Assembly: GCF_004053875.1 (NCBI RefSeq) | Contig: NZ_SBIP01000006.1 | Location: 227,804 to 291,803, forward strand | Direction of reading: 5' to 3' | DNA: 64,000 nt | Origin: Neorhizobium lilium | GTDB taxonomy: Bacteria; Pseudomonadota; Alphaproteobacteria; Rhizobiales; Rhizobiaceae | Part shown: positions 8,531-18,158 of the stretch, in pieces | Numbering within the stretch: position 1 is the stretch's first letter | How the letters are laid out: each line of letters starts with the position of its first letter | Program-made: the position numbers and the translations under genes | The notes under the pieces: model-generated | Told to the model about the DNA's origin: nothing | Database searches by the model: none | What the model saw: the letters and a program-made list of their open reading frames with translations, nothing else

Positions 8531-9346
8531 CTATCGTGATTCCAACTGCTGAAGGCAGAGCGACAGGTATTCACTTAACAGCACTATTGATGGTACGTGC
8601 ATCGCCGACCCGGCCTCAGGCCATGCTCCCGCTGTCGTCACCACGATTACTTCCTCGGCGTTCTGCGCAACCGGACAGTCAGAGCGGGTCGTAATCGCCA
8701 TCGTGTGTGCGCCCGTTTTGCGCGCGATCGAGAGAAAGTCCTTGGTTTCGTCAGTGACGCCTGAAGACGAAATGCCTATCGCAAGGCTTGAATTGTCCAA
8801 TGTTCGCGCGAGCCCATGCGATAAGCTTGCCGAGCTGGGGGAGTGAACCGGAAATCCTAACCAGATGAGGCGCATTGCCAAAATATCAGCGCACACTGAT
8901 GATGGTCCCATTCCGAACACTTCGATACGCCGGGCAGCTCGAACTCGTGTCGCAAGACCCGTAATTTGGGACTCATCGAGTATACGCGCTGACGCCGCGA
9001 TTGAATTCTGCAGAGCCATGCTCAACACCGCTAGTTTCGGGGGGAGGTAGATATCCTCCGGTGCCGTTCGCTGGGCAAGATTGAGAACCCTCCCCCTCTC
9101 TATCTCTCCACTAAGTGCGATCTTAAAATCCCTAAATCCGGAAAATCCCATCGTCCGGCAGAACCTTACGATTGAGGCCGGCCCGCTACCTGTATTGCGT
9201 GCGAGATCCGCTACGGAGAGCGATAGAACAATCTCAGGATCTTGTGCGATGTAAAGCGCAACCCGCGCAAGCGCCGTTGGCGCGGAATTGATCGCGGCGT
9301 AAATCATGTCGAGCAATAACGGCTGGGTCTGTCTTGTTTCTTGCAT
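8531..9346 (-). CDS. MurR/RpiR family transcriptional regulator
   Basis: 271 residues with an N-terminal HTH_6 domain (about residues 1-80: VADLARNTGSGPASIVRFCRTMGFSGFRDFKIAL, the helix-turn-helix typical of RpiR) and a C-terminal SIS sugar-isomerase-like domain that senses phospho-sugars (IEVFGMGPSSVCADILAMRL ... AIGISSSGVTDETKDFLSIARKTGA). It lies directly upstream of, and on the same strand as, the ABC transporter operon. It most likely controls that operon in response to a phosphorylated intermediate. This fits the phosphodiesterase and HAD phosphatase in the operon. Confidence 0.9.
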   Translation of the reverse strand: MQETRQTQPLLLDMIYAAINSAPTALARVALYIAQDPEIVLSLSVADLARNTGSGPASIVRFCRTMGFSGFRDFKIALSGEIERGRVLNLAQRTAPEDIYLPPKLAVLSMALQNSIAASARILDESQITGLATRVRAARRIEVFGMGPSSVCADILAMRLIWLGFPVHSPSSASLSHGLARTLDNSSLAIGISSSGVTDETKDFLSIARKTGAHTMAITTRSDCPVAQNAEEVIVVTTAGAWPEAGSAMHVPSIVLLSEYLSLCLQQLESR

Positions 9347-9655
9347 GCTAATCCACTGGAGTCAAAGAAGCTTCTAACGACGAGTCAATCCAACGACCCC
9401 GATTGCGTTGTATGCACACTAGCAGTATTTCTGCGTAATTATGACAGTTCCAATTTAGCCAACGGGCAAAGAAACGGCGCCAAATGAAGGTCCGGCCTGG
9501 TTCCGGATTAACCTGACATCGCAAGAGGCTTCCATCATCAGTGATAATCCCGCGCCCTCGGAGAGATGGCGCGGCTTCTGCTGGCCGAAGGTAGCAAAAC
9601 ATCGAAAGCGTGCTTCCCTCCCATGTGCCAGGTCTGGTCGGATCTGAACTTGCGC
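9347..9655. other. Intergenic region, no gene recognised
   Basis: 309 bases between the RpiR gene and the DMT transporter gene, both on the minus strand. No convincing coding frame was found. A weak inverted repeat (CGCGCC...GGCGCG) lies near 9552-9574 and could be a transcript end for the DMT gene, but no T tract follows it. The RpiR promoter is expected at the left end. Confidence 0.4.
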
Positions 9656-10501
9656 TCATTTGGACATCTTGAGCATTGCGGTTCCGATCAATGTCACGCC
9701 AATGGAGACTAGCTTCGCCAGGTCGAGGCGGTCCCGGAGAAAAAACACACCGAAGAGCACAGCGAATACCATGCTCGTCTCCCGGACCGCCGAGACGAGA
9801 GCCAAAGGGGCTTGTGTCATTGCCCAAGTGACGATCCAATAGGCCAGCAGGGAAATCATGCCGCCGAGCACGCCCACTTTCCAACCTTTGCGCAGCGAGA
9901 CACGGACCTGCCCCCTACGCAGGTATAACGCCACCAAGGTTATCGGGATGCCGTTGAAGAGGTGAGACCAGAGGGTGTAGCTCCCGGCGCTTTCGGCAAG
10001 ACGGGCACCCAAGCCGTCGACGACGGTGTATCCGGCGATAAGGACGCCGGTGCTCACCGCATAGAGCGCTGCCTTTGGTTCACGAAAGCCTCCCGCTCCC
10101 CGCGTTAGGGTCAGGCTGATGATACCCAAAGCGATGACCGCAACCGAAATACCCGCCTGCGTGGTCAGTGTTTCTCCGATGATCGCAACGGATATCAATG
10201 CAACGACCAGCGGTGAGCATCCCCGGGAAATGGGATATACGTGGCTCAGATCTCCGTAACGATATGCCTTGATCAGAAACAGGCAATAGGCGGTGTTCAG
10301 CACACATGAAGCCCATATAAAGGGCCAGCTTTCTGGTGTCGGGAACGCCACAAAGGGAACAACCACGATACCGACGGCAACCTGGCTCATCATCATGATT
10401 GCGATCATGACCAGCCTATCGGCATTGACTTTAACGAGCGCGTTCCATGCCGCGTGCAAGACGGCCGCACCGAACACCATCGCAAACACGCCGGCTGTCA
10501 T
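9656..10501 (-). CDS. DMT superfamily (EamA-type) transporter
   Basis: 281 residues and about ten hydrophobic spans in two halves. Landmarks include AVLHAAWNALVKVNADRL at the N terminus, HVYPISRGCSPLVVALISV at the end of half one, and APLALVSAVRETSMVFAVLFGVFFLRDRL in half two, all typical of this EamA subfamily. It is an inner-membrane transporter of unknown substrate. It appears to be a single-gene unit. About 140 bases upstream on the other strand lies a relic of the same family, so this locus once held more than one copy. Confidence 0.85.
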   Translation of the reverse strand: MTAGVFAMVFGAAVLHAAWNALVKVNADRLVMIAIMMMSQVAVGIVVVPFVAFPTPESWPFIWASCVLNTAYCLFLIKAYRYGDLSHVYPISRGCSPLVVALISVAIIGETLTTQAGISVAVIALGIISLTLTRGAGGFREPKAALYAVSTGVLIAGYTVVDGLGARLAESAGSYTLWSHLFNGIPITLVALYLRRGQVRVSLRKGWKVGVLGGMISLLAYWIVTWAMTQAPLALVSAVRETSMVFAVLFGVFFLRDRLDLAKLVSIGVTLIGTAMLKMSK

Positions 10502-10636
10502 GTAAACTCCGCATTCGATATTGTCAGAATGTCCACAACTTCCGATTAGCAGCTTTTACATGTCGAATACGTGACAGCGTGTCCTTGTGAGCCGGATCAA
10601 CATTGAAAAGTCAGCTGGCCGCTCTGCCGAGCAGCC

Positions 10637-10813
10637 GCTCTCGCCGCGCTGGCCTCCGGCGCGCCGCTCAGCCTGGTCGCTCCCATGCGCGAAATGTCGA
10701 TGATGGTCGGGGCGCTCATGGGCATGCTGATCCAGCGAGAGAAAGTGGGGCCTTGGCAGCTCGCCAGATGAGCAGTGCTGATCGTCGGCGTCATTCTTCT
10801 GTCCGGAGCGTGA
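10637..10813 (+). pseudogene. Remnant of an EamA/DMT transporter C-terminus
   Basis: In one plus-strand frame the DNA reads ALAALASGAPLSLVAPMREM, then SMMVGALMGMLIQREKVGPW, then QLAR, a stop, AVLIVGVILLSGA and a final stop. This matches the last 55 or so residues of EamA transporters (compare APLALVSAVRETSMVFAVLFG in the intact neighbour at 9656-10501). It has an internal TGA and no start or N-terminal part, so it is a decayed fragment. It marks the border between the metabolic genes and the defence island. Confidence 0.7.
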
Positions 10814-11092
10814 GCAGGCTTCGCAAAATGCGACCCTCCCAAGCGCACCCTTCTCACACAAACTTCATTCGTCAACCGACCGATTCTGTCGTTGTACACG
10901 CGCACCGTTACCTACCGTTGTCGCTCGATTAGCGGTTCCGGATCTCTCGCTAAAATCAAACGCACCCAACAGACCGTGAAAGCTTTTGATTTCATAACGT
11001 TTATATGTGCAATGTCCTTGCCAGGATGGTTGACTTGGGTAAGCTTCAAAAAGGCGAAGATTCCCTTAGCCGCACACGGCGAGGATGCATTA

Positions 11093-14000
11093 ATGTCGAA
11101 GCCCTCAAGAGCCGCTAAACCGACGCTTGACTCCAGATTTAGTTTCGCGGGATCGTCGTTTCATGGCGCGCCAGGAGGATGGACATCGCTGCTAACACCC
11201 GCCACGGGCATCCAAGACGGCGAGGAGTACCTGCTTCGGCTGTTTAAAAAGACCGGGTCGGCACTTGATACCGACCTCAGAAACTTGATCGGTCGGGGTT
11301 TGAGACGCATTCGCCGCGTCCTGTCTTCTAGGCAAGCGCAGGACGTCCTGGTCTCTGTAATCGAGGTTGTCGAGGACGACGACGAAATCGGTATCTTGAT
11401 GCTTGATCCAGGCAGACCTCTGCGTGGAAGTGCACAGGGAAATCGAGGCCGCCAAGACCAGTACTTGGTCAGTTCCGGCCGACTTGTCTTCTGGCGGAAC
11501 ATGGTCCGGGTGGCACGGGCCCTTGCATTTTGCCACGATGCCGGCATCGTGCATGGGTCGGTCAGCATTCACACGATTTTTTCCCATGGAGATAATCGAG
11601 AAGATTACCGTCTCGGCGGCTACGAGACTTGCGTGCACATCGCTGATACTGGTCTTGCAGGCACGGGGAAGCTGGGGCAAGCATCTCACGCAATCTCATT
11701 CCGTCAGGACTGGATTGACCTCGGGCAGACTGCGTCTGAACTGTTGAATATTGACGCCGCGCAGTCGCCTGCCCTGCTTTCCATCGAGCGACGCATCCTC
11801 GAGAGACTCAGCAATCCTCCGCAATTCCAGCTCTACGACGGTCGGATTGTCCTTCGAGAACTGGCCGAAGTGGTGGAAGAATTAGAGCGGGTCGGTTCAA
11901 GCGCCGATGCGGAGCTAGTCCTTTACCCGTCTCGGCAGGCACTCCAGAGCGATCTAGCGTTGCTGACATCCGGGGCAATTCCGGCCAGTGATGTCGAAGC
12001 GGTACTAGCCTTTGTCGAGCGCGATCTGCATGCTCCGACGACGCGTCTGGCAGTTTCAGATCGTGGGGCCGTCCGGATCGTGACCGATCTCGCCATCTAC
12101 ACGATCGAAATTGATGACCCGAAAATTGCCACTATCCGGGACGCTCACAAGCGGCGACCGGGTGACTGGAGCGTCTACGATGCCGACGATCTTACTCACC
12201 GCATATATCTTGCCCGCAATCGTAGCGACTCGAATAACAGGGTCCGATGGCTGGGGCCTGCCGCCAAAAATTGGACAGAATTAGGCTCGCGCGGCCTACC
12301 AGCAGTCGCCGGTAACGACAGCCCGATCTGGTATGCGCTTATCCTGCTCGAAGCGTTCTCCCTGTTGCGAGAACAGTTCAGATTTTACCCTATCGAGGTG
12401 CTGACGGGAGTCAAAAACGACAGAGGCATGGTTTGGGTCGTTCCCGTGGCAGATCCCGATCTCGACGCACGGCGGGCGAATGCGGGGTTTAAGCCTGTCG
12501 CCGAATCCATGGCCCGAGAACTGTCCAACGACGACGGACGCGCGAACTGGACGTTCTCACGGTCGAACTCTCTTGGCAGCGATAGGGAACGTGCACCTCA
12601 GTTGAACTTCGAGGGCACTGAGGTCATTGCGGGCAAAAAAGCCTATGCCTTCACCACCGGGGACGTTGTCGTTCCAGACTCCTGTTATTTGCGCCCACGC
12701 CGCGACAGCGGTTTTGAGCGGGCCGTTCGTCGCCGCCTGCAAAATATAGTCGCTGCACGAAGCAATGTGGAGCTCTTACGCGCACTTGACGATCCGGCGC
12801 AGGTATTGATGGATGACGCCCTTAGGGAAGTCGCCACGCCCGGTCCCGTTCCGGAAGGCATGGACCAGTCAAAATCGGCAGCCTGGAATGCAATTCGCGA
12901 GGGTCAGTCCATCAATATGGTCGTGGGACCCCCAGGTGTCGGCAAAACTTATCTTATCTCCAATCTTGTAAAAAGCATTCTTTCCTTGGCGCCGGATGCC
13001 CGCATCCTGATTGCCGCTCAGAACCATGACACACTTGTCCACATGGAGGACGAGTTGGAAAAGGAGCTGCGCGGCTCTTCGCAAATCATTGTCAGGATCG
13101 AGCGAACGCAGACGGAAGAAAAAGATAGTGTTATGAGGGGACGGTCACGGGACCTCCTTCAGTCCGTATCTCCGCAGGGCGCCACGGCTCTGATGTCCAA
13201 CCAGGTTCGGCAGATAAAGCACGCGCTCGATCCCGTCGATGCTTCGGAGCGGGCGGCGGGGGATCGCGTTCACCGTGACACGGAGAACCTTCTGGTGAGG
13301 TCGTCCGATATCACCTTGGCGACCACCTCTTCCTACGTCATCGAGGAGATGATTGCCGACGGTGATCAGTTCGATTGGACGATCGTCGAAGAGGCGGCCA
13401 GAGCCAATGGCGCCGAAATGATTGGCGCTCTCTTGCTGGGAAATCGTCGGCTACTGATTGGCGATCACAAGCAATTGTCACCGTTCGATCATGTCGAGCG
13501 TCAAAAAATGTATGACGGTGCACGCGCCGCTGAGCTTCTGCGCGACGCGAGGACCAAGCTCGGCGCAATCAACGACCTCCCTTCGGAGGTGGACGAGGCA
13601 CTTCAACTGATCAGTGAAGATCAGGACTTGTTAAAGGATGTTCTGGCCATTTCCGCCCGCATGGAAGAGCCCTTCGGTTCAATCGCGTTACGGGAGGGCT
13701 ACAGGGAAAAAGCAACGGGGGGTGCCAGCCGCTTCGTGAACACGCTGCTCGAACAAAGCAGAATGCATCCCGCAATTTGCCAAATTGTCTCCAATACGTT
13801 CTACGGCGGCGAACTGATGCCATCGGATCGGGTCATAACGCGCACGCCCGCCGTGGTCTCTCATGGGATCCTGCCCAACGCGCCCGTTGTGATCATGAAC
13901 CTGCCCCCATTGAGCAAGGTCGATCGTCCCGCATTCGAAGCGCGGGTCGGTCGGTCTATACGCAATGATGTCGAAGCAAAGGTCATTCTGAACGCGCTTA

Positions 14001-14506
14001 AGCACCTGGGGCCTGTCGTAGTGGATGATGGCCGGCTGCCAACGCTGGCGGTCCTCTCGCCATATAAAGCCCAAGTTGACCACCTTAAGCGGTCGATCGA
14101 CAGACAGATAAAACAGCCGGCTGGCACCCTGCAGGGTTTCGCGAGTCCGAGGGGCGACGGACACTTCGTATTCACCAGCGACAGCTTTCAAGGCAGCGAA
14201 GCGGATGTCGTACTCGCCAGCTTGGTCCGCAACAACCAACTCGTAGGTTCACGCGCACTGGGTTTCATGAGGAACCCTCAAAGGGTGAACGTGCTGATGA
14301 GCCGCGCCCGGCATAAGTTGATCGTCGTGTCGAGCCTTGAATTTGTTGAGGACGCTGTCGATGGCGTTTATCCGGACCGGCTGGGCGGCGAACTCAGTTT
14401 CCTGATAACGATGGTTGGGGAACTGCGCAGACTATCGTTGATCGCCGATGTCGAGCAAAGCGTGCGCATCGTCGACCTAGATTCAAATGGTGCGGTGAAG
14501 CTGTGA
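11093..14506 (+). CDS. mkoA: Mokosh type I MkoA-like protein: kinase-like domain fused to SF1 (Upf1/DNA2-type) helicase
   Basis: About 1137 residues. The first 250 resemble a serine/threonine kinase fold (ARALAFCHDAGIVHGSVSIHTIF), but HRD is replaced by HGS (H154) and the DFG region reads LGG, so it looks like a pseudokinase. The second half is a COG1112-type helicase: GPPGVGKT at 612-619, VEEAA near 765-769, GDHKQLSPF from 790, QSRMHPAIC, SDSFQGSEADVV and VNVLMSRARHK near 1067. Kinase-helicase plus PLD is the described make-up of type I Mokosh anti-phage systems. ATG 11093 is preferred (GAGG eight bases upstream); in-frame ATG 11012 and TTG 10892 exist. It overlaps the next gene by four bases. 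Confidence 0.82.
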   Translation: MSKPSRAAKPTLDSRFSFAGSSFHGAPGGWTSLLTPATGIQDGEEYLLRLFKKTGSALDTDLRNLIGRGLRRIRRVLSSRQAQDVLVSVIEVVEDDDEIGILMLDPGRPLRGSAQGNRGRQDQYLVSSGRLVFWRNMVRVARALAFCHDAGIVHGSVSIHTIFSHGDNREDYRLGGYETCVHIADTGLAGTGKLGQASHAISFRQDWIDLGQTASELLNIDAAQSPALLSIERRILERLSNPPQFQLYDGRIVLRELAEVVEELERVGSSADAELVLYPSRQALQSDLALLTSGAIPASDVEAVLAFVERDLHAPTTRLAVSDRGAVRIVTDLAIYTIEIDDPKIATIRDAHKRRPGDWSVYDADDLTHRIYLARNRSDSNNRVRWLGPAAKNWTELGSRGLPAVAGNDSPIWYALILLEAFSLLREQFRFYPIEVLTGVKNDRGMVWVVPVADPDLDARRANAGFKPVAESMARELSNDDGRANWTFSRSNSLGSDRERAPQLNFEGTEVIAGKKAYAFTTGDVVVPDSCYLRPRRDSGFERAVRRRLQNIVAARSNVELLRALDDPAQVLMDDALREVATPGPVPEGMDQSKSAAWNAIREGQSINMVVGPPGVGKTYLISNLVKSILSLAPDARILIAAQNHDTLVHMEDELEKELRGSSQIIVRIERTQTEEKDSVMRGRSRDLLQSVSPQGATALMSNQVRQIKHALDPVDASERAAGDRVHRDTENLLVRSSDITLATTSSYVIEEMIADGDQFDWTIVEEAARANGAEMIGALLLGNRRLLIGDHKQLSPFDHVERQKMYDGARAAELLRDARTKLGAINDLPSEVDEALQLISEDQDLLKDVLAISARMEEPFGSIALREGYREKATGGASRFVNTLLEQSRMHPAICQIVSNTFYGGELMPSDRVITRTPAVVSHGILPNAPVVIMNLPPLSKVDRPAFEARVGRSIRNDVEAKVILNALKHLGPVVVDDGRLPTLAVLSPYKAQVDHLKRSIDRQIKQPAGTLQGFASPRGDGHFVFTSDSFQGSEADVVLASLVRNNQLVGSRALGFMRNPQRVNVLMSRARHKLIVVSSLEFVEDAVDGVYPDRLGGELSFLITMVGELRRLSLIADVEQSVRIVDLDSNGAVKL

Positions 14507-16305
14507 AAATTTATATTCCTGCATGGCATTATCGCGCACGCGCAATCGTGCAACGCACGTGGGGCTGGAGTCCGATAGAGGAGATGATCCTCCTTGCATT
14601 CGATCTGGAACCAGGCACTATCGGTGATATTGCCGGGCGACTGCGTATTCCTAATCAGGTAGCACGGTCCACGGTCGCCAGACTCATGCAGTTCGGTCTC
14701 GTCGAGTTGCGGGTATCTCCCAATCCAGTACTTTCGACCAGTCCCACGGGACACGAATTTATTCGAACGGGCCGTGCATTGCCGGAACGCGTGGCCGAGC
14801 GTGAGATGGGCATCAGCCTTGTTCTTGAAAAAGTAGGACATTCCGTTCTTCGAAGGAAGGACGTCACCATCGTTCCGACCAACGGTTTCGACCATGACGG
14901 ACGCGTTGTCGCATTTCCGATTGGAGAGCAGCCCGAGACCGACGAGACCATGGCTCATCGGGTCAGTCAGTTCGTCTCACAATCTCTACGCCCCGGTGAA
15001 TGGCTTCGGGGCGTTCGGACCACAGGTTCGGTTATGGAGAAAAAATTTCTTGAGATCGACCTTGCCGCTTTCAAGAGGGGAGAGATCCCCGAAGGGGCGA
15101 GCGCTAACCTGGTCGCCGCGGTGAACGAAACCCTCAAAACGGCGGTTCTCCCTCGGGCATCGAAGGGCGAGCCATCCGCGCTTATTTCGATTGAAACCTC
15201 CTTCGCTTTCGATCAGCTGATTGTTGGATCGCCCGAGCACATCGAGCGCTTTGAACGCATCGCGCGGGCTGCAGTTTCGGACATTTTCGTGCTGTCGACA
15301 TTCGTCCTCAGCCTGTCAGACGAAAGAGGAAAGGTTCACCGGGAACGCATCTACACCGCGCTGGAAGATGCATATCGGCGTGGCGTGCGGTGCCATCTGT
15401 TTTTTGGCACGTCGCTTGATAAAGCGAAGCACGCATTAGCGATGGAGGAACTGCATGAGAGACTTTCGGCAGTAAAACTAAGCCGTGGCTTCCTCCTGGT
15501 CCATCGCGATAGCGTTGGAAGTCACGCAAAAATCCTTGCTGCCGACGACGGTCAGGGTGGAACAGTCGTTGTGATCGGATCATGCAACTGGTTGTCCTCA
15601 CCCTTTTCCGCCGTGGAGGTTTCAGTCGAACTCCGCGAGCCGATAGCCGTCGCGGCTGGCCTGGACATCCTCAAAGGGATAGCGGTCTCGCTCGCCAGTG
15701 CGAGCCGATCGGTAGAAATTCTTCAATTCCTTGCATCTGAAGCAAGACGGGCAAGACCCCCGCTGTCGGCCGGGTCCGATCAGACAGCAGCAATAAAGGC
15801 ACGGCTGACTGTGCTCCACGCGCAAGACCATGGACCCCTCCTCCGAAAGGCAGCCCACACCGCAAATGAGAGGTTTGTCTGCATCACGAACAGAATGGGC
15901 GCCACCGTCGTCCCTGGGCTCTTGAACCCGGCCGAGGTCGCGGGAGGTCGGCTGAAGGATGTTCGGATTTATTACTCACGACAGTCCGGGCCGACCAAGC
16001 GCAAGCACATGGCCGCTCACCGCAAAAGGTTGGAGGGAACCGTGGAGGTTATACCGGTGCGCGAACCGCAGGTTCACGCCAAGTTTCTCATATGGGACCG
16101 CAACGACGTAGTCGTCAGCACGATGAACTGGGGGTCCCAGTCTGGGTCTGAAGCCGACCCCCTCGATGAGGTGGGGCTCCATTTAGAAGCACCCGGCATA
16201 GCGACCCACTTGCTAGGACTGTTCGACGAAAGCTTGAAGAAGGTGTTGGAGGTTTCCAGCAACGGCGGTGAAGAACTTGCCCCTGAGATAGCAGGCGGGC
16301 AATAG
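14503..16305 (+). CDS. mkoB: Mokosh type I MkoB-like PLD-family nuclease
   Basis: 600 residues with a GTG start inside the GTGA overlap with the helicase gene. The N terminus carries a winged-helix-like segment (about 20-85: TIGDIAGRLRIPNQVARSTVARL). Two phospholipase D catalytic blocks follow: SHAKILAADD (H341-x-K343) with GSCNW, and VHAKFLIWD (H525-x-K527) with STMNWGS. These two HxK(x)nN blocks form one active site in PLD nucleases. In Mokosh the helicase and PLD protein act together against phage nucleic acid, according to the published description of that system. Start, overlap and domain pairing all support assignment as the second subunit. Confidence 0.82.
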   Translation: MKIYIPAWHYRARAIVQRTWGWSPIEEMILLAFDLEPGTIGDIAGRLRIPNQVARSTVARLMQFGLVELRVSPNPVLSTSPTGHEFIRTGRALPERVAEREMGISLVLEKVGHSVLRRKDVTIVPTNGFDHDGRVVAFPIGEQPETDETMAHRVSQFVSQSLRPGEWLRGVRTTGSVMEKKFLEIDLAAFKRGEIPEGASANLVAAVNETLKTAVLPRASKGEPSALISIETSFAFDQLIVGSPEHIERFERIARAAVSDIFVLSTFVLSLSDERGKVHRERIYTALEDAYRRGVRCHLFFGTSLDKAKHALAMEELHERLSAVKLSRGFLLVHRDSVGSHAKILAADDGQGGTVVVIGSCNWLSSPFSAVEVSVELREPIAVAAGLDILKGIAVSLASASRSVEILQFLASEARRARPPLSAGSDQTAAIKARLTVLHAQDHGPLLRKAAHTANERFVCITNRMGATVVPGLLNPAEVAGGRLKDVRIYYSRQSGPTKRKHMAAHRKRLEGTVEVIPVREPQVHAKFLIWDRNDVVVSTMNWGSQSGSEADPLDEVGLHLEAPGIATHLLGLFDESLKKVLEVSSNGGEELAPEIAGGQ

Positions 16306-16330
16306 CATGCCGGTGAGCACGGGCGGCATG
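16306..16330 (+). terminator. Possible hairpin at the end of the Mokosh operon
   Basis: CATGCCG and CGGCATG form a 7-bp stem with an 11-base loop right after the mkoB stop. A pyrimidine-rich but not T-only stretch follows, so it is a weak candidate for an intrinsic terminator. Confidence 0.35.
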
Positions 16331-16550
16331 TCTCTTCCCTGAAAACAGCCGAACGGTACTTGTATTGGTTCGGTGTCATACTTCCGCGTCGAAACACACT
16401 GCCTTCGAGTTGCCAAACCATCCGGAAAACAACGGAACAGGCCAAAAAACGGCAATCATCATCGGCTGTGGCATCGATCACCACCCAGACGATCGATCGA
16501 AAATGTGTCTTGGAGAGTTGCGCTCAACGCCCTTTTATTCACATCACCTT

Positions 16551-18146
16551 CTAGTTAATGGAACCTGCGTCGCAGATTGACTGAATCCATATTCCTTCAT
16601 TCGCCGCCCACCGCTCCGGCTTCAAATTCAAGCGCGGGATACTTTTACCGCCAGCATGGTGGAGAGCTACGATTTGCCAATTGTGCCCATTGAACACCGG
16701 GCTGCCGGAACTTCCACCTTCGGTCGCGGCTTCGTAATGCAGGCGACGATAGGGATTGTCGACAGGCTCGCCTCTAGGAGGCCCGTCGTGATCAAGCAAC
16801 CGATTATTCTCGAGGGAATAGGAAAGTTCGCCTCCTCCTGGGTACCCGATGATGTAGACCCTCTGCTTGCCGTCTGCCAAAGGTAGTCGCTTAGCAAACG
16901 GAAGTGATTTAGCCGCGGGCGCGGTGCCTTCAAACCTTAAAATCGTGGCATCCAGCGTATTCACAGTCCAAGACCGGATAGATGAGAATTTATAGCTGAC
17001 ACCCTTCTCCGCGCCTTCAAACACAACCTCTCCTTCGTCGCGGTAAAGCGGAGGGCTGTCGTTGGGACGTCGGCTGAGATCGTGATCCGCAGGATCGTCG
17101 CTCATGACGTGCGAATTCGTAAGGAGGCAAGGCTCGTCGCCGTATTCAGGAACGATATCGCCTCCGCGTACGATGAAACCTGTTCCTATTCGCGTGTCCG
17201 AACCTGCTATCCTTATCGCTCCGACGGACAGCGCGCTCTCCAGACCTTGCTTGTACCACTGGAATGTCCGGGGTCCGTCAGGTCCCAGGATCACCTCGAG
17301 TTGCATATCCGACGGGGTAGGCAGGTAAGCCAGTTCCCTCACTTTGTCGGGCACCAGCGTCGCATGATCATACTCCTTTTTCAGCAGCACGGCGCGTAGT
17401 GCCTGGACAATTCCCTCGCCCCGCCCGCCGGCTTTGAGATCCCAAACATCTCCAAACTGCCGGATCATGCCTGCAACATTTTCTGCGGTGGTTGCTGGAT
17501 TCCTGATAATCTTGCCGATTTCCCGTTCGGCGGCACCGAGGTCATTGAGCGCAATATAGGCCTCTGCTTTCGAGGTATGAAAATTCATCCCGCGTCCGGC
17601 CTGTGGCACCTGATTGAGGCTTTGCATAACGGACGTTGCTAGCTGGAGCCGGTCAATCGAGATCGGAACTGGCGCCTCAAGCTGGCGTGCCAACGTCGAT
17701 AGGGCGATCAGGTTTAATCCAGCGCGCACCTTGTTTTCCGGACCTGCGTCATAGAGTGCCTTGTATTCATCCATGGCAGAGACGAGCGCCTTGCGAGCGA
17801 TATCGCCACCGCCATCTCGCGCCTCCACCAAAAGATCTTTCCACGCACGCGCTTTGAACTGATGCGTTAGCTGCTCGAGAGAGCCATCCTTTGTCGCCCT
17901 GTCGAGCGCTGCAAGAGCGGCTGGCACCGTATTGTCGAGAAGGCTCTTGATCTGTACGTCGGGTGGTATCAGTTTTGCTAAGTCATTTTTCGCTGCAAAC
18001 TCGACGATCTCCGAGAAGGTCTTCGAGTAGCGGATCGAGTTGGTCTCGGACGCAGCCCGCAAGACAGACTGAAGATCGCGACTGGTGAGCGACCTCAGAA
18101 GTGTAAACGCGCTATTGTCTGGGAATGGTTTGATATCTTTCGACAT
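16551..18146 (-). CDS. Trypsin-like serine protease with helical/TPR-like N-terminal half (putative defence effector)
   Basis: 531 residues. Residues 1-290 are helical and repeat-like (KARAWKDLLVEARDGGGDIARKAL; SKAEAYIALNDLGAAEREIGKI), possibly a TPR/sensor region. The C-terminal 230 residues form a trypsin-like fold with a visible triad: H346 in LLTNSHVM, D399 in NTLDATIL, and S480 in GGSSGSPVF. There is no signal peptide, so it acts in the cytoplasm. It starts 12 bases after the stop of the alpha/beta-hydrolase gene on the same strand, so the two are probably co-transcribed. Cytosolic trypsin-like proteases are recurrent components of prokaryotic immune systems; the target and activator here are unknown. 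Confidence 0.8.
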   Translation of the reverse strand: MSKDIKPFPDNSAFTLLRSLTSRDLQSVLRAASETNSIRYSKTFSEIVEFAAKNDLAKLIPPDVQIKSLLDNTVPAALAALDRATKDGSLEQLTHQFKARAWKDLLVEARDGGGDIARKALVSAMDEYKALYDAGPENKVRAGLNLIALSTLARQLEAPVPISIDRLQLATSVMQSLNQVPQAGRGMNFHTSKAEAYIALNDLGAAEREIGKIIRNPATTAENVAGMIRQFGDVWDLKAGGRGEGIVQALRAVLLKKEYDHATLVPDKVRELAYLPTPSDMQLEVILGPDGPRTFQWYKQGLESALSVGAIRIAGSDTRIGTGFIVRGGDIVPEYGDEPCLLTNSHVMSDDPADHDLSRRPNDSPPLYRDEGEVVFEGAEKGVSYKFSSIRSWTVNTLDATILRFEGTAPAAKSLPFAKRLPLADGKQRVYIIGYPGGGELSYSLENNRLLDHDGPPRGEPVDNPYRRLHYEAATEGGSSGSPVFNGHNWQIVALHHAGGKSIPRLNLKPERWAANEGIWIQSICDAGSIN

Positions 18147-18158
18147 GCTGGGCTACCC

